A stretch of DNA of 64,000 nt from contig CBDATE010000024.1 of the NCBI GenBank assembly GCA_965199815.1, positions 310,001 through 374,000 of the forward strand, read 5' to 3'. The notes under the pieces were generated by a model. It worked only from the letters and a program-made list of their open reading frames with translations, was not told where the DNA came from and did no database searches. This document shows positions 18,353 to 27,466 of the stretch, in pieces (within the stretch, counting starts at the first letter, position 1; every line of letters starts with the position of its first letter). This DNA is from Azotimanducus sp965199815 (GTDB lineage: Bacteria > Pseudomonadota > Gammaproteobacteria > Pseudomonadales > Azotimanducaceae). The position numbers and the translations under genes are program-made.

Positions 18353-19321
18353 GTGGTTATCGTCTTCGCCCTGTTTCTGCTGACGCTGGCAGTGCTTACC
18401 GCCGTAGCGATCGTACACACCCGAAACCTGTTCGTCGCGGTGATGTTGATGGCTATCTTCAGCCTGCTGATGGCTGCCAATTTCTTCGTTCTCGATGCCG
18501 CTGACGTGGCGCTCACCGAGGCCGCGGTAGGTGCCGGGGTGACGACAGTCGTGTTCCTCAGCGCGCTGGCGTTGACGGCGGATCATGAGCGAGCCACACG
18601 GGCAGGAACTTCCCTCGCTATCGGGACAGTCACGATCACGCTGCTCATGCTGATCTACGCCAGCTTCGATCAGCCTCTGCCTGGCGACCCCGACGCACCG
18701 GTGCATCAACAGGTCGCGCCCTGGTATCTGGAGAACACGCCGGTGCTCATCGATATTCCGAACATGGTCACCGCGGTGCTGGGCAGCTTTCGCGGCTACG
18801 ACACTCTGGGCGAGGTATTTGTGGTACTGGCAGCCTGCGTGGGAGTACAGTTCATTCTCGGTGCGGCACCGCCCTCGCACAGGCTGCGGAGCGATCAGGA
18901 ACAGGGCTTGCGCCACCATCTGGTGCCACAGGTGGTCGGCCGCCTGCTATTCCCGTTCATTATCCTGTTTGGTCTCTATGTGCAGTTTCACGGCGAATAC
19001 GGTCCCGGAGGCGGCTTTCAGGCCGGTGCAATCATCGCCACCGGCCTGATCCTCCATGCCCTGCTCGAGGGTGAGTCGGCCGCTCTGCGGACGATTCCGT
19101 CCAAGGCCATGCTGGCGATGGTTGCCGGAGGTGCCCTGCTCTACACTTTCGTCGGTGTCCTCGGCATGCTCCTCGGCGGCAACTTCCTCGATTACTCGGT
19201 GCTGCACAGCAACCCGGTTACTGGCCAGCAGATTGGCATTCTGGCCATTGAAGTCGGCGTGGGCATCACCGTGTGCGGTGCCCTGCTGTCCATTTTCCAT
19301 GCGTTCGCGGCGCGCGACTGA
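18353..19321 (+). CDS. mrpB: fused DUF4040 (MrpA C-terminal-like) and MrpB antiporter subunit
   Basis: The 322-residue membrane protein joins two modules. Residues 1-85 carry the MbhD/DUF4040-like block normally found at the C-terminal side of MrpA (LTEAAVGAGVTTVVFLSAL). Residues about 195-320 carry an MnhB domain (FHGEYGPGGGFQAG near 219-232). The start is GTG with a GAGGG ribosome site about 10 bp upstream. A separate full-length MrpA is not present in the operon, so this fusion supplies the C-terminal MrpA part. Confidence 0.85.
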   Translation: MVIVFALFLLTLAVLTAVAIVHTRNLFVAVMLMAIFSLLMAANFFVLDAADVALTEAAVGAGVTTVVFLSALALTADHERATRAGTSLAIGTVTITLLMLIYASFDQPLPGDPDAPVHQQVAPWYLENTPVLIDIPNMVTAVLGSFRGYDTLGEVFVVLAACVGVQFILGAAPPSHRLRSDQEQGLRHHLVPQVVGRLLFPFIILFGLYVQFHGEYGPGGGFQAGAIIATGLILHALLEGESAALRTIPSKAMLAMVAGGALLYTFVGVLGMLLGGNFLDYSVLHSNPVTGQQIGILAIEVGVGITVCGALLSIFHAFAARD

Positions 19322-19330
19322 TGTCCTGAT

Positions 19331-19687
19331 ATGGACATTCTTGGCTACTACAACTACTGGGTTTTTGCCGTGCTGCTGATGATCGGCTTCTACGCGATCA
19401 TGTCGCGGGATAACCTGATCAAGAAGCTTCTGGGGCTGTCGATCCTTCAGTCTGCGGTGTTCCTCATGTACATCACCATGAACAAGGTAACCGGAGGGAC
19501 GGCCCCGATCATGCAGCCCGATAGCCCGCACCAGCTCTATTCCAACCCCTTGCCCCAGGTGCTGATCCTCACCGCGATTGTGGTCAGTGTCTCCACAACA
19601 GCGCTCGCCCTGTCGATCGTTGTGCGCATCAAGGAAACCTACGGGACGGTGGAGGAGCGCGAGATTCTGAAAGCGGATGACGCATGA
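19331..19687 (+). CDS. mrpC: Mrp-type antiporter subunit C (NuoK-like)
   Basis: The 118-residue protein has three membrane spans and NuoK/MnhC blocks: GFYAIMSRDNLIKKLLGLSILQ, MNKVTGG, and DPLPQ-like NPLPQVLILTAIVVS. It overlaps the next gene by 4 bp (ATGA), so translation is probably coupled. Confidence 0.9.
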   Translation: MDILGYYNYWVFAVLLMIGFYAIMSRDNLIKKLLGLSILQSAVFLMYITMNKVTGGTAPIMQPDSPHQLYSNPLPQVLILTAIVVSVSTTALALSIVVRIKETYGTVEEREILKADDA

Positions 19688-21171
19688 ACATCCTGGAGCA
19701 ATTGCCTGCGTTGCAGGTTGCAATCCCGTTTCTGGCCGTGCCTCTGGTCATGCTGCTGCGCCCGCACGGATTCGCCTGGGCGGCAGCGACAGCGACCAGC
19801 ATCTGTGTGTTCCTGAACGCCTGTGCGCTGACGATGCAGGTGCACGGTGGCGATTCCCTGCAGTACTCGATGGGCTCCTGGCCTGCGCCCTATGGCATCG
19901 AACTTGGCGTTGACAGCTTCAGCGCGATTCTCCTGCTGATTATCACGGGAGCATCCACCCTGAGCCTGATCGGCGGACAACAGAGCATTACCAGCCAGAT
20001 CGAAGCGCATCGCCAGCCGATGTTCTTTGCTGCCTGGTTGCTGGCACTGGCGGGCCTCGCGGGCATCGTCATCTCCGCGGATGCGTTCAACATCTTCGTG
20101 TTCATGGAGATATCCTCGCTGGCAAGCTATGTGCTGATCGCCGGCGGCCCTGACCGGCGCGCGCTTCCGGCGGTGTTCAGGTATCTGGTCATGGGCACAA
20201 TTGGCGCAACCTTCTATCTGATCGGCATCGGACTGATCTACATGATGACCGGCACCCTCAATCTGGGCGACATGGCCGTGCGCATCGCAGCCGTAGCCGA
20301 CCGGACACCGGTTCTGGTCGCTGCCGGATTCATTACTGTGGGGTTGGCACTGAAGGCGGCGGTCTTTCCGCTGCATGCCTGGCTCCCGAATGCCTACACC
20401 CACGCCCCCCATATCGTCACGGCGTTCCTTGCCGCCTGTGCAACCAAGGTGTCGCTATACGTTCTGTTGCGCTTCGACTTCGTTATTTTTCAGCCCAATC
20501 TGGCCGAGCACACGCTGCAATTTTCCTGGTTCCTCATGCCACTCGCAGCACTGGCCATAGTCGCCGGCTCGATTCTGGCAGTGCGGGAGCAGCACCTGAA
20601 GCGACTTCTGGCCTACTCTTCCATCGCCCAGATTGGCTACATCATGCTCGCTGCCAGCCTCGTCAGCGAAACCGGCATCACTGCCGGCGTTTTGCATATA
20701 TTCAACCACGCGCTCGCCAAGGGTAGTCTGTTCCTGGCTGTGGCCTGCCTGGCGCTGCGCGTCGCCTCCATGCAGCTGTCCGATCTGGCAGGTGCCGCCA
20801 GGGCCATGCCGTGGACAATGGCCGCCTTTGTCGTCGCAGCCCTGAGTCTCATAGGTGTCCCGGGCACTGCAGGATTCATCAGCAAGTGGTACCTCATCAC
20901 GGCAGCGCTTGATGCAGGTGCGCCGGGATTCGCACTGGTCGCGGTTATCGTGCTCGGCTCCCTCATGGCGGTGGTATATGTATGGCGCGTTGTGGAGACC
21001 ACCTGTCTTGCGACCGGTGATGGCGCGGCTGCAGCGAGCGAGGCCCCGATACCCCTGCTTGCGGCAACCTGCCTGGCCGCCGCCGCCAACCTGTACTTCG
21101 GATTGGCGACGAGCCTGCCCGTCTCGCTTGCGGCATCAGCTGCGCAGAGCCTGTCAGGTCTGGTGCCATGA
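19684..21171 (+). CDS. mrpD: Mrp antiporter subunit D (NuoN/M-like), first
   Basis: The 495-residue polytopic protein of about 14 membrane spans belongs to the proton-conducting NuoL/M/N family. The conserved membrane Glu lies in FMEISSLASYV, and the paired Lys in GLALKAAVFPLHAWLP and the CATKVSLY helix. RLLAYSSIAQIGYI and GVPGTAGFISKWY are further signatures. It is the first of three such subunits in the operon. Confidence 0.9.
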   Translation: MNILEQLPALQVAIPFLAVPLVMLLRPHGFAWAAATATSICVFLNACALTMQVHGGDSLQYSMGSWPAPYGIELGVDSFSAILLLIITGASTLSLIGGQQSITSQIEAHRQPMFFAAWLLALAGLAGIVISADAFNIFVFMEISSLASYVLIAGGPDRRALPAVFRYLVMGTIGATFYLIGIGLIYMMTGTLNLGDMAVRIAAVADRTPVLVAAGFITVGLALKAAVFPLHAWLPNAYTHAPHIVTAFLAACATKVSLYVLLRFDFVIFQPNLAEHTLQFSWFLMPLAALAIVAGSILAVREQHLKRLLAYSSIAQIGYIMLAASLVSETGITAGVLHIFNHALAKGSLFLAVACLALRVASMQLSDLAGAARAMPWTMAAFVVAALSLIGVPGTAGFISKWYLITAALDAGAPGFALVAVIVLGSLMAVVYVWRVVETTCLATGDGAAAASEAPIPLLAATCLAAAANLYFGLATSLPVSLAASAAQSLSGLVP

Positions 21172-22649
21172 CGCCTGAAACCGGCATCCTGCTCGCGCTG
21201 GTACTGCCGCTCCTCGGTGCGCTCGGCATCGGCCTGGCCGGGCGCATCCACCACAACCTGCGCGAGACCGTGACGCTCGCCACTGCCATCGGCCTCATCA
21301 CGGTGGTCTGGAGCCTGCTCCCCGAATTGCTGGCCGGCGAGCGGCCTGCCGTCAGTCTCTTCGAGATTCTGCCCGGCATCGACATTGCCTTCAGGGTGGA
21401 GCCGCTGGGGATGCTCTTCGCCGCCCTCGCTTCCGGCTTGTGGCTGATCAACTCCATCTACTCAATCGGCTATATGCGCGGCAATCGGGAGCAGCATCAG
21501 ACGCGCTTCTATATCTGTTTCGCCATTGCCCTGGCGGCCACCATGGGGGTCGCCTTCTCCGCCAACCTGCTCACGCTGTTTGTCTTTTATGAAATTCTCA
21601 CGTTGTCCACCTACCCGCTGGTGGCGCACAAGGGGGATGCTGACACGGTGCGCTCGGCACGGGTGTATCTGGGCATCCTGCTGACGACATCTATCGGGTT
21701 ATTGTTACCGGCAATCATCTGGACCTACGTGGCGGCCGGCACCGGCGACTTCAGACTCGGCGGAATCCTCGACGGCAAGGTGCAGGGTCCGGCACTTGGC
21801 GTGCTGCTCGGGCTGTTCGTGTTCGGTGCGGGCAAGGCGGCCGTCATGCCGGTACATCGCTGGCTTCCTGCGGCGATGGTGGCCCCGACACCGGTGAGCG
21901 CGCTCCTGCATGCGGTCGCGGTGGTGAAGACGGGCGTGTTTCTGATCACCAAGCTGATCCTCTTCGTCTTCGGAGTGGAAACCCTGCTGACGGAGCCGAG
22001 CACAGCCTGGCTGCCCGCTGCTGCTGCCTTCACTGTTGTTGCCGCCAGCGTGGTCGCGTTGCGCCAGCGCAACCTGAAGCGGCTGCTCGCCTATTCCACG
22101 ATCGGGCAGCTGTCCTGTGTGCTGCTGGCGGCAGCCATTCTGAAGCCGCTCTCCGAGATTGGTGCGGCTGTGCACATCGTTGCTCATGCGTTCGGGAAGA
22201 TCACCCTGTTCTTCGCTGCCGGTGCCATCTATGTGGCCTCCAAAAAGACGGATATCCCGCAACTGCGCGGAATCGGACATCGCATGCCCTGGACGATGGC
22301 CGCATTCACCATAGGTGCCTTGAGCATGATCGGGGTACCACCCACCGCAGGGTTTGTGTCCAAATGGTTCATTCTGGCAGGGGCCTTTCAGGCCGAAAGT
22401 TACCTCGCGATAGCGGCTATCGTGCTCAGCACGGCCCTGAATGCGGCCTATTTTCTGCCCATCATCTATCTGGCGTGGTTCGCCCGCGAGCGGGCGGATG
22501 AGGTGGTGGAGCACGGCGAGGCTCCGCTGGCGGTGGTAATCGCTACAACTGCGACAGCCGCGCTCGCCATTGTGTTCTTCTTCTTCAACGAGCCGGTTCT
22601 GCAACTCGAGGAACAGCTGGTCTCGGTGGCGGGACGGGGGGCGGAGTGA
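21168..22649 (+). CDS. Mrp antiporter NuoL/M-like subunit, second
   Basis: The 493-residue polytopic membrane protein is related to but distinct from the preceding one. The conserved Glu is in FYEILTLSTYPLV and the Lys in GAGKAAVMPVHRWLP and VVKTGVFLITKL. LLAYSTIGQLS and GVPPTAGFVSKWF follow. It overlaps its neighbours by 4 bp on each side. In canonical Mrp operons the second such module is the N-terminal part of MrpA; here it is a free subunit. Confidence 0.88.
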   Translation: MTPETGILLALVLPLLGALGIGLAGRIHHNLRETVTLATAIGLITVVWSLLPELLAGERPAVSLFEILPGIDIAFRVEPLGMLFAALASGLWLINSIYSIGYMRGNREQHQTRFYICFAIALAATMGVAFSANLLTLFVFYEILTLSTYPLVAHKGDADTVRSARVYLGILLTTSIGLLLPAIIWTYVAAGTGDFRLGGILDGKVQGPALGVLLGLFVFGAGKAAVMPVHRWLPAAMVAPTPVSALLHAVAVVKTGVFLITKLILFVFGVETLLTEPSTAWLPAAAAFTVVAASVVALRQRNLKRLLAYSTIGQLSCVLLAAAILKPLSEIGAAVHIVAHAFGKITLFFAAGAIYVASKKTDIPQLRGIGHRMPWTMAAFTIGALSMIGVPPTAGFVSKWFILAGAFQAESYLAIAAIVLSTALNAAYFLPIIYLAWFARERADEVVEHGEAPLAVVIATTATAALAIVFFFFNEPVLQLEEQLVSVAGRGAE

Positions 22650-22927
22650 GCGAGCAGCGAGCTGATCACTGGCTGACCAGGGCCACGACGATTCGGCGTA
22701 TCTGGCACGTATCCACTGCGCTGCTGGCGGTCATCGTCCTGTTGGAGTGGCTGGTGCCGATCAAGGGGTACTTTGTGCTCGACGGCTGGCCCGGTTTTGG
22801 CGCAGTCTTCGGCTTTCTGTCCTGCCTGGTGATGGTGCTGGCCACAAAAGCGATCGGGTACTTGCTCAAGCGGTCGCAGGATTATTACGTGCAGGACTCT
22901 TCCGTGGAGGACGAGCGTGATGAGTGA
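22646..22927 (+). CDS. small two-span membrane protein in the mrp operon
   Basis: The 93-residue protein has two hydrophobic segments (HVSTALLAVIVLLEWLV near 21-37; GAVFGFLSCLVMVLATKAIGY near 52-72) and an acidic C-terminus. I do not recognise a named family. It overlaps the genes on both sides (4 bp and 11 bp), and its place inside the operon suggests an accessory or assembly subunit of the antiporter. The start is GTG. Confidence 0.75.
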   Translation: MSEQRADHWLTRATTIRRIWHVSTALLAVIVLLEWLVPIKGYFVLDGWPGFGAVFGFLSCLVMVLATKAIGYLLKRSQDYYVQDSSVEDERDE

Positions 22928-24629
22928 GCTCTTTCCTCCGGCGCTGTTTCTGGTTGCCGGTGCGCTCCTGAGTGCGCTCCTGAGAGGGCACTTGCGCACA
23001 TGTGTGTTGTTCGCCGCGCCTCTGGCGACCTTGTGGGCCATATGGCAGGTGTCCGATGGCGTTGCCGCAACCATCGGCTTCCTGCAGTACTACGAGCTCG
23101 AACCCGTTGAGGGCAGCCCGCTGCGGCGACTGTTTGCCACAGTGTTCGCCCTCACGGCATTTGTCAGTACGCTGTATGCCTTCCGCCAGGCCAGCTGGCG
23201 TGAACTCGCTTCGGCACAGGCGTACGCCGCGGGTGCGGTGGGCGTGTGTTTTGCCGGCGATCTGATCACGCTGTTTCTGTTCTGGGAGCTTATGGCGCTC
23301 TTTTCCACGGTCATTATCTGGTGTGGCGGCACTCCGGCCGCGCGCGCCGCAGGCATACGCTACGCCATCATCCACCTTCTGGGCGGGGTGATCCTGAAAA
23401 TTGGCATCGGGGGCGTGGCGGTACACACAGGGTCTATCGATGTGCAGCCCATGCTGGCGAACAACTTTGACACCTGGATGATCCTGATCGGGGTCCTGAT
23501 AAACGCCGCGGCACCGCCGATATCTGCCTGGCTGGCGGATGCCTACCCCGAATCGAGCCCCACGGGTTCGGTGTTTCTGTCCGCATTCACCACCAAGACG
23601 GCGGTGCTGGCGTTGATTCTCCTGTTTCCCGGTGAACAGGTGCTGATCTGGACAGGTCTGTACATGATCCTGTACGGCATCATGTACGCCTTGCTGGAAA
23701 ACGACGCGCGGCGAATTCTTGCCTACTCGGTGGTCAATCAGGTCGGGTTCATGGTGTGCGGCGTGGGTATTGGCAGCGAAATCGCGCTCAACGGTGCGGC
23801 GGCGCATGCCTTTGCCCACATCATCTACAAGGCGCTGCTCTTCATGAGTGCCGGGGTTGTGATGTACAGGACGGGCAAGACCAGATGCAGCGACCTCGGC
23901 GGGTTGTTCCGCACCATGCCCTACACTACCCTGTGCTGCATCATCGGTGCTCTCGCCATATCGGGCTTCCCCCTGACTTCCGGCTTCGTCACCAAAACGC
24001 TGATATCCGAAGCCGCGGTGCAAGCGGAACTGGCCGTCGTGTACTTTCTGCTGATGGCAGCTTCAGCCGGTGTCTTCTTGCACGCCGGCATCAAGTTTCC
24101 CTGGTTCGTGTTCTTCCAACGCGACTCCGGTATGCGCCCCAGGGAGGCACCCTGGAATATGGCGCTTGCCATGTTCCTGTTCGCGGCCTTGTGCATCGTG
24201 ATTGGCATATTCCCGGAGCATTTCTACCCTTGGCTGCCATACGCGCTGGAGTACGATGCCTATGCAGGCGGCAAGGTGTTGTTCTACCTGCAACTCCTGC
24301 TGTTCTCCGGATTGGCGTTCTTCATCCTGCTCCCCATGATGCGCCGGACGCTCACCATCAGCCTGGATACGGATTGGCTCTGGCGCGTTCTCATGCCGCG
24401 TACCGGCACCTGGCTGGCCAGTCGGGCACATCGTATCGGTACTGCATCGCTGATTCTCGCCGAGCGGCTGAAAACCGGGGTTATGCACCTGAACCGAGAC
24501 ATGTCCCTGACAACCGGCGCAAAACCCGGCTCGCCCCGCGAACTGATCTCCCGCTCACAACCCATCGCCGTCATGTCGCTCTGGATCAGCATATTGTTGA
24601 TCGGCTACGTCATTGCCAGTTTCGTGTAG
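22917..24629 (+). CDS. Mrp antiporter NuoL-like subunit, third
   Basis: The 570-residue polytopic membrane protein is of the NuoL/ND5 type. The membrane Glu is in LFWELMALFSTV; the Lys-bearing helix (AFTTKTAVLALIL) follows the PPISAWLADAYPE loop. RRILAYSVVNQVGFMVCG and SGFPLTSGFVTKT are further signatures. The roughly 100-residue C-terminal extension (from about 470) has one more span at the end. Translation may start at either of two adjacent Met codons. It is the last gene of the operon, converging with 24665-25279; I see no hairpin terminator in the 35-bp gap. Confidence 0.88.
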   Translation: MMSELFPPALFLVAGALLSALLRGHLRTCVLFAAPLATLWAIWQVSDGVAATIGFLQYYELEPVEGSPLRRLFATVFALTAFVSTLYAFRQASWRELASAQAYAAGAVGVCFAGDLITLFLFWELMALFSTVIIWCGGTPAARAAGIRYAIIHLLGGVILKIGIGGVAVHTGSIDVQPMLANNFDTWMILIGVLINAAAPPISAWLADAYPESSPTGSVFLSAFTTKTAVLALILLFPGEQVLIWTGLYMILYGIMYALLENDARRILAYSVVNQVGFMVCGVGIGSEIALNGAAAHAFAHIIYKALLFMSAGVVMYRTGKTRCSDLGGLFRTMPYTTLCCIIGALAISGFPLTSGFVTKTLISEAAVQAELAVVYFLLMAASAGVFLHAGIKFPWFVFFQRDSGMRPREAPWNMALAMFLFAALCIVIGIFPEHFYPWLPYALEYDAYAGGKVLFYLQLLLFSGLAFFILLPMMRRTLTISLDTDWLWRVLMPRTGTWLASRAHRIGTASLILAERLKTGVMHLNRDMSLTTGAKPGSPRELISRSQPIAVMSLWISILLIGYVIASFV

Positions 24630-24664
24630 CCGATGCAAGGCTCGCGGCCGAGGAGCGGAGGCGA

Positions 24665-25279
24665 TCATCCGGCACGTGCAATCGCTGATTCCTGACCGGA
24701 AGGCAGCATGGTCGGACGACGTACCGTCACGCGGCTGAAGAGTAGCGGCAGGAACACCGCCATGCTGACGAGGCTGTTGCGGAAGAAGGGAATCGCCTGC
24801 ACATAGCAATCGATCAGTCCAGCGAGCGTGTGCGGGTAACGAACGCCATCCCCGGCCAGCCACACGCCAAGGTTGGATACCGCGAAGAACACGCACCCTG
24901 CGCCGAATCCAGTCGCGGCGACCTTGAGCCAGGTACGCCCTGTGCGCAGCCAGAGGCCGGAAGCCACGACCAGCACGACCGCCAGGTAGAGGCCGGGCTG
25001 TGCGGAATGAAACGCCCAATCAATGCGTCCGGTGATGAGCCAGATGCCCAGATCGCTGGCGAGATAGATACCCAGGGGGACGAGGCAGGCAATGCCACGG
25101 CTTGCGTAGCAGGCCGCACCGAACACGGCAAGCGGAAGAATCGGTGAAAAGTTCCAGGGATAACTCGCGCTCGCCGGGTCGATGGGAATACCGAGTGCAT
25201 ACAAGGCGTAGGGCATAAGCCGGAAACACAGGGCGACCACAGCCAGGGTAATGACCGTTGAAGCGCGGATTTGATTCAT
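24665..25279 (-). CDS. DUF6580-like integral membrane protein
   Basis: The 204-residue protein has about five to six membrane spans. Blocks such as NFSPILPLAVFGAACY, SDLGIWLI and SNLGVWL match DUF6580-type membrane proteins of unknown function, by memory. I place the start at 25279, where a GGGGAGAG ribosome site lies 6 bp upstream. A substrate-specific transporter S-component-like role is conceivable but unsupported. Confidence 0.75.
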   Translation of the reverse strand: MNQIRASTVITLAVVALCFRLMPYALYALGIPIDPASASYPWNFSPILPLAVFGAACYASRGIACLVPLGIYLASDLGIWLITGRIDWAFHSAQPGLYLAVVLVVASGLWLRTGRTWLKVAATGFGAGCVFFAVSNLGVWLAGDGVRYPHTLAGLIDCYVQAIPFFRNSLVSMAVFLPLLFSRVTVRRPTMLPSGQESAIARAG

Positions 25280-25354
25280 GGATGCTCTCCCCACAAGTCT
25301 GATCGATGGATATTCAGATGATTTTCGCACTGCTGTAGCAACGAGAACCGGGAT

Positions 25355-26311
25355 TCACGGTAACACCAACTCGATTCGGCTCTGGGCAGGCTCGCCCGGC
25401 AGAGGTGCGAGCGGGCCGACACCGAAAGGCAAGAGTTTCGCGGCCCCCTCTGCCTGCAAGGCTTCGGCCAGTAATGTCGCCCAGCGGCGTGAAGCGTCCA
25501 GCAATTCTTCTGTCGAACCCGTGCCATAGAGATGGCACACAAGATAGATCGTTTCATCAGGAAACAGCGCCAACTGCGTCGCGACCGGTACCAGATCCTG
25601 GCGAGCAGCCTCGCTCATGCCGGTGGTCAAGCCTCGCAGCCAGGACGAAGAGGGAATCGCGCCAGCCAGACGAATGCGACCCGATTCGCGCAACTCGCGT
25701 GCGAGACCAGCCGCAGTTTCGAATTCGGGCATGTTCATGGGTTCGATCACGTCCAGATTTGCGTAGATGCGCCGATTGCCGCGCTGCACGAGATACAGCG
25801 CCGCGAGGCGCCTGGTGTCCGCGTTCTGCGTGGCGAGATAGAACTGTGACCGATTCGGGCCGTGCAGCAGCGCAAGTTGCCAGATATTGTTGGCCCACAG
25901 GTTGCTGCGTCCGCAGTCCCTGCCCTCGCATTCGAACAGCGCCGAGAACCCGCGCGCAGCAAGGCGCTCTGTCAGGAAGTTGCGCACTTCGGCAAAGGTG
26001 GCGCTTCTCGGTATCTCCCAGGTGACGCGATGGTAGCGCGCCCGCAAACGCCGGGAGTCGTCAATCTGCAGTTCCCGGGCGGCGCTTTCCACCGGGCTGA
26101 GAACGAACTCGTAGGTCTCCCATTCGCTCACTTCCAGTGAGCGGACTTCGAACGCATCCGGGAACACGAAATCGGACGGGACAGGAGCGGCATTTGCAGC
26201 TCGGTTTGCTGTCGGCAACAGGGCGGTCAACGCCAGCGTGAGCAGGCCGAGCAGGCTGGCACGGGTAACGTTCGAGTGATGCATGTGCATCCTGCTGCGC
26301 GGGGTCTTCAT
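25355..26311 (-). CDS. DUF4892 domain-containing exported protein
   Basis: The roughly 318-residue protein has a hydrophobic N-terminal export signal (ASLLGLLTLALTALL) with probable cleavage after ANAA. It shares blocks with DUF4892 proteins of Pseudomonas: the cysteine pair in FECEGRDCGRSN, WANNIWQL, and LYLVQRGNRRIYANLDVI. The C-terminal domain (about 205-310) resembles an OmpA-like or SPOR-sized alpha/beta module ending in QSRIELVLP, which is typical of OmpA C-terminal domains. Function is unknown; a periplasmic or envelope location is inferred. The exact start is uncertain (alternatives at 26290 and 26284). Confidence 0.75.
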   Translation of the reverse strand: MKTPRSRMHMHHSNVTRASLLGLLTLALTALLPTANRAANAAPVPSDFVFPDAFEVRSLEVSEWETYEFVLSPVESAARELQIDDSRRLRARYHRVTWEIPRSATFAEVRNFLTERLAARGFSALFECEGRDCGRSNLWANNIWQLALLHGPNRSQFYLATQNADTRRLAALYLVQRGNRRIYANLDVIEPMNMPEFETAAGLARELRESGRIRLAGAIPSSSWLRGLTTGMSEAARQDLVPVATQLALFPDETIYLVCHLYGTGSTEELLDASRRWATLLAEALQAEGAAKLLPFGVGPLAPLPGEPAQSRIELVLP

Positions 26312-26321
26312 CGCAAGGGGT

Positions 26322-27362
26322 TCATGCAGGAGCATCGCGAGCCGCAAACTCGACATCGGCGCGAAGGCCGCTTCCCATGAGCTCAGAAACCACCACGCCT
26401 ATATCCTCGCCGCGCTTGATGATCCTGTACAGGGCCGCAACTATAGGCATATAAATATCTGATTTGACGCGTTTTATTTCTACAGCTTCCAGGGTGTACA
26501 CGCCTTCGACAAGTTTGCCGAGAGATTCCATGGCCTCATCGGCGGTCTTGCCTTCGGCAATGGCCTTGCCAAACCGAAAGTTGCGGCTCAGGGGCGACAT
26601 GCAGGTCGCCATCAGGTCTCCGACCCCGGCAAGACCCAGCAATGTGTATGGGTTGGCATCGAGATTCACTGCCAGACGACCCATCTCGGCGAGGCTGCGC
26701 GTGATGAGCAGAGCCACCGCGTTGTGACCAACGCCCAGGGTTGTCGCCACGCCGCAGGCGATGGCGTAGATGTTCTTGAGCGCACCGGCAAGTTCTACTC
26801 CATAGATGTCCTCACTCGAATAGGCGCGAAAGCTCGCGCTCGACAGTATGCGCTGCATATCCGTACGCAGCCGCTCGTCTCGGCTGGCCACCACCGTGCC
26901 GGCAAATTGCCCGCGGGCAATTTCCTCGGCGATGTTGGGGCCGCTCAGTACGCCGACCGGGTGTGCGGGGCACTCCTCTGCAAGCACCTGGCTCATGAGC
27001 AGAAACCCCTCGGCTTGAACGCCCTTGGTGGCGCTCACCAGCCCCTGACCGGGCACGAGATGCCGAGCCAGTTCACGCACGACTGCGCGAAACGAGCGGC
27101 TGGGCACCGTCAGGATGACCTGCTTGCTGCCGGAGACGACCTCGTCAAGTTGATCGCTCGCGCTGACCAGATCATGCAACCTGTAGCCGGGGAGATAGCG
27201 CCTGTTCTCGCGGTCGCGCATGAGTGCCCGCGCCTGTTCGGACTCGCGCACCCACATGCGGGCTGCGTATCCATTGTGCGCGAGGATATTCGCGACCACG
27301 GTGCCAAAGGCGCCGCCGCCGACAATCGACACCTTGGGAAACTGACCGCTGCCTGTGGACAT
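26322..27362 (-). CDS. gpsA: glycerol-3-phosphate dehydrogenase [NAD(P)+]
   Basis: GpsA reduces dihydroxyacetone phosphate to sn-glycerol-3-phosphate for phospholipid synthesis. The protein begins after a short leader with the Rossmann motif SIVGGGAFGTV, followed by SATKGV, LSGPNIAEEIARG, the catalytic Lys in ELAGALKNIYAIACG, and the GLAGVGDLMATCMSPLSRN signature. The start at 27362 gives 346 residues; 21 bp of upstream frame is unlike the family. Confidence 0.94.
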   Translation of the reverse strand: MSTGSGQFPKVSIVGGGAFGTVVANILAHNGYAARMWVRESEQARALMRDRENRRYLPGYRLHDLVSASDQLDEVVSGSKQVILTVPSRSFRAVVRELARHLVPGQGLVSATKGVQAEGFLLMSQVLAEECPAHPVGVLSGPNIAEEIARGQFAGTVVASRDERLRTDMQRILSSASFRAYSSEDIYGVELAGALKNIYAIACGVATTLGVGHNAVALLITRSLAEMGRLAVNLDANPYTLLGLAGVGDLMATCMSPLSRNFRFGKAIAEGKTADEAMESLGKLVEGVYTLEAVEIKRVKSDIYMPIVAALYRIIKRGEDIGVVVSELMGSGLRADVEFAARDAPA

Positions 27363-27466
27363 GTGGGATGCTTGCAACTTCACTGCATGGCGTTTGTTAC
27401 ATGTGCAGCATACACAAAGCGAGGGCTGTCGCCACTCCGCAAGGACCGCCCTGGTCGTCTGTCCCG

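Noticed and set aside
24630..24664. Terminator between the mrp operon and the convergent DUF6580 gene
   Set aside because: GC-rich but no stable stem with a T-run on either strand.
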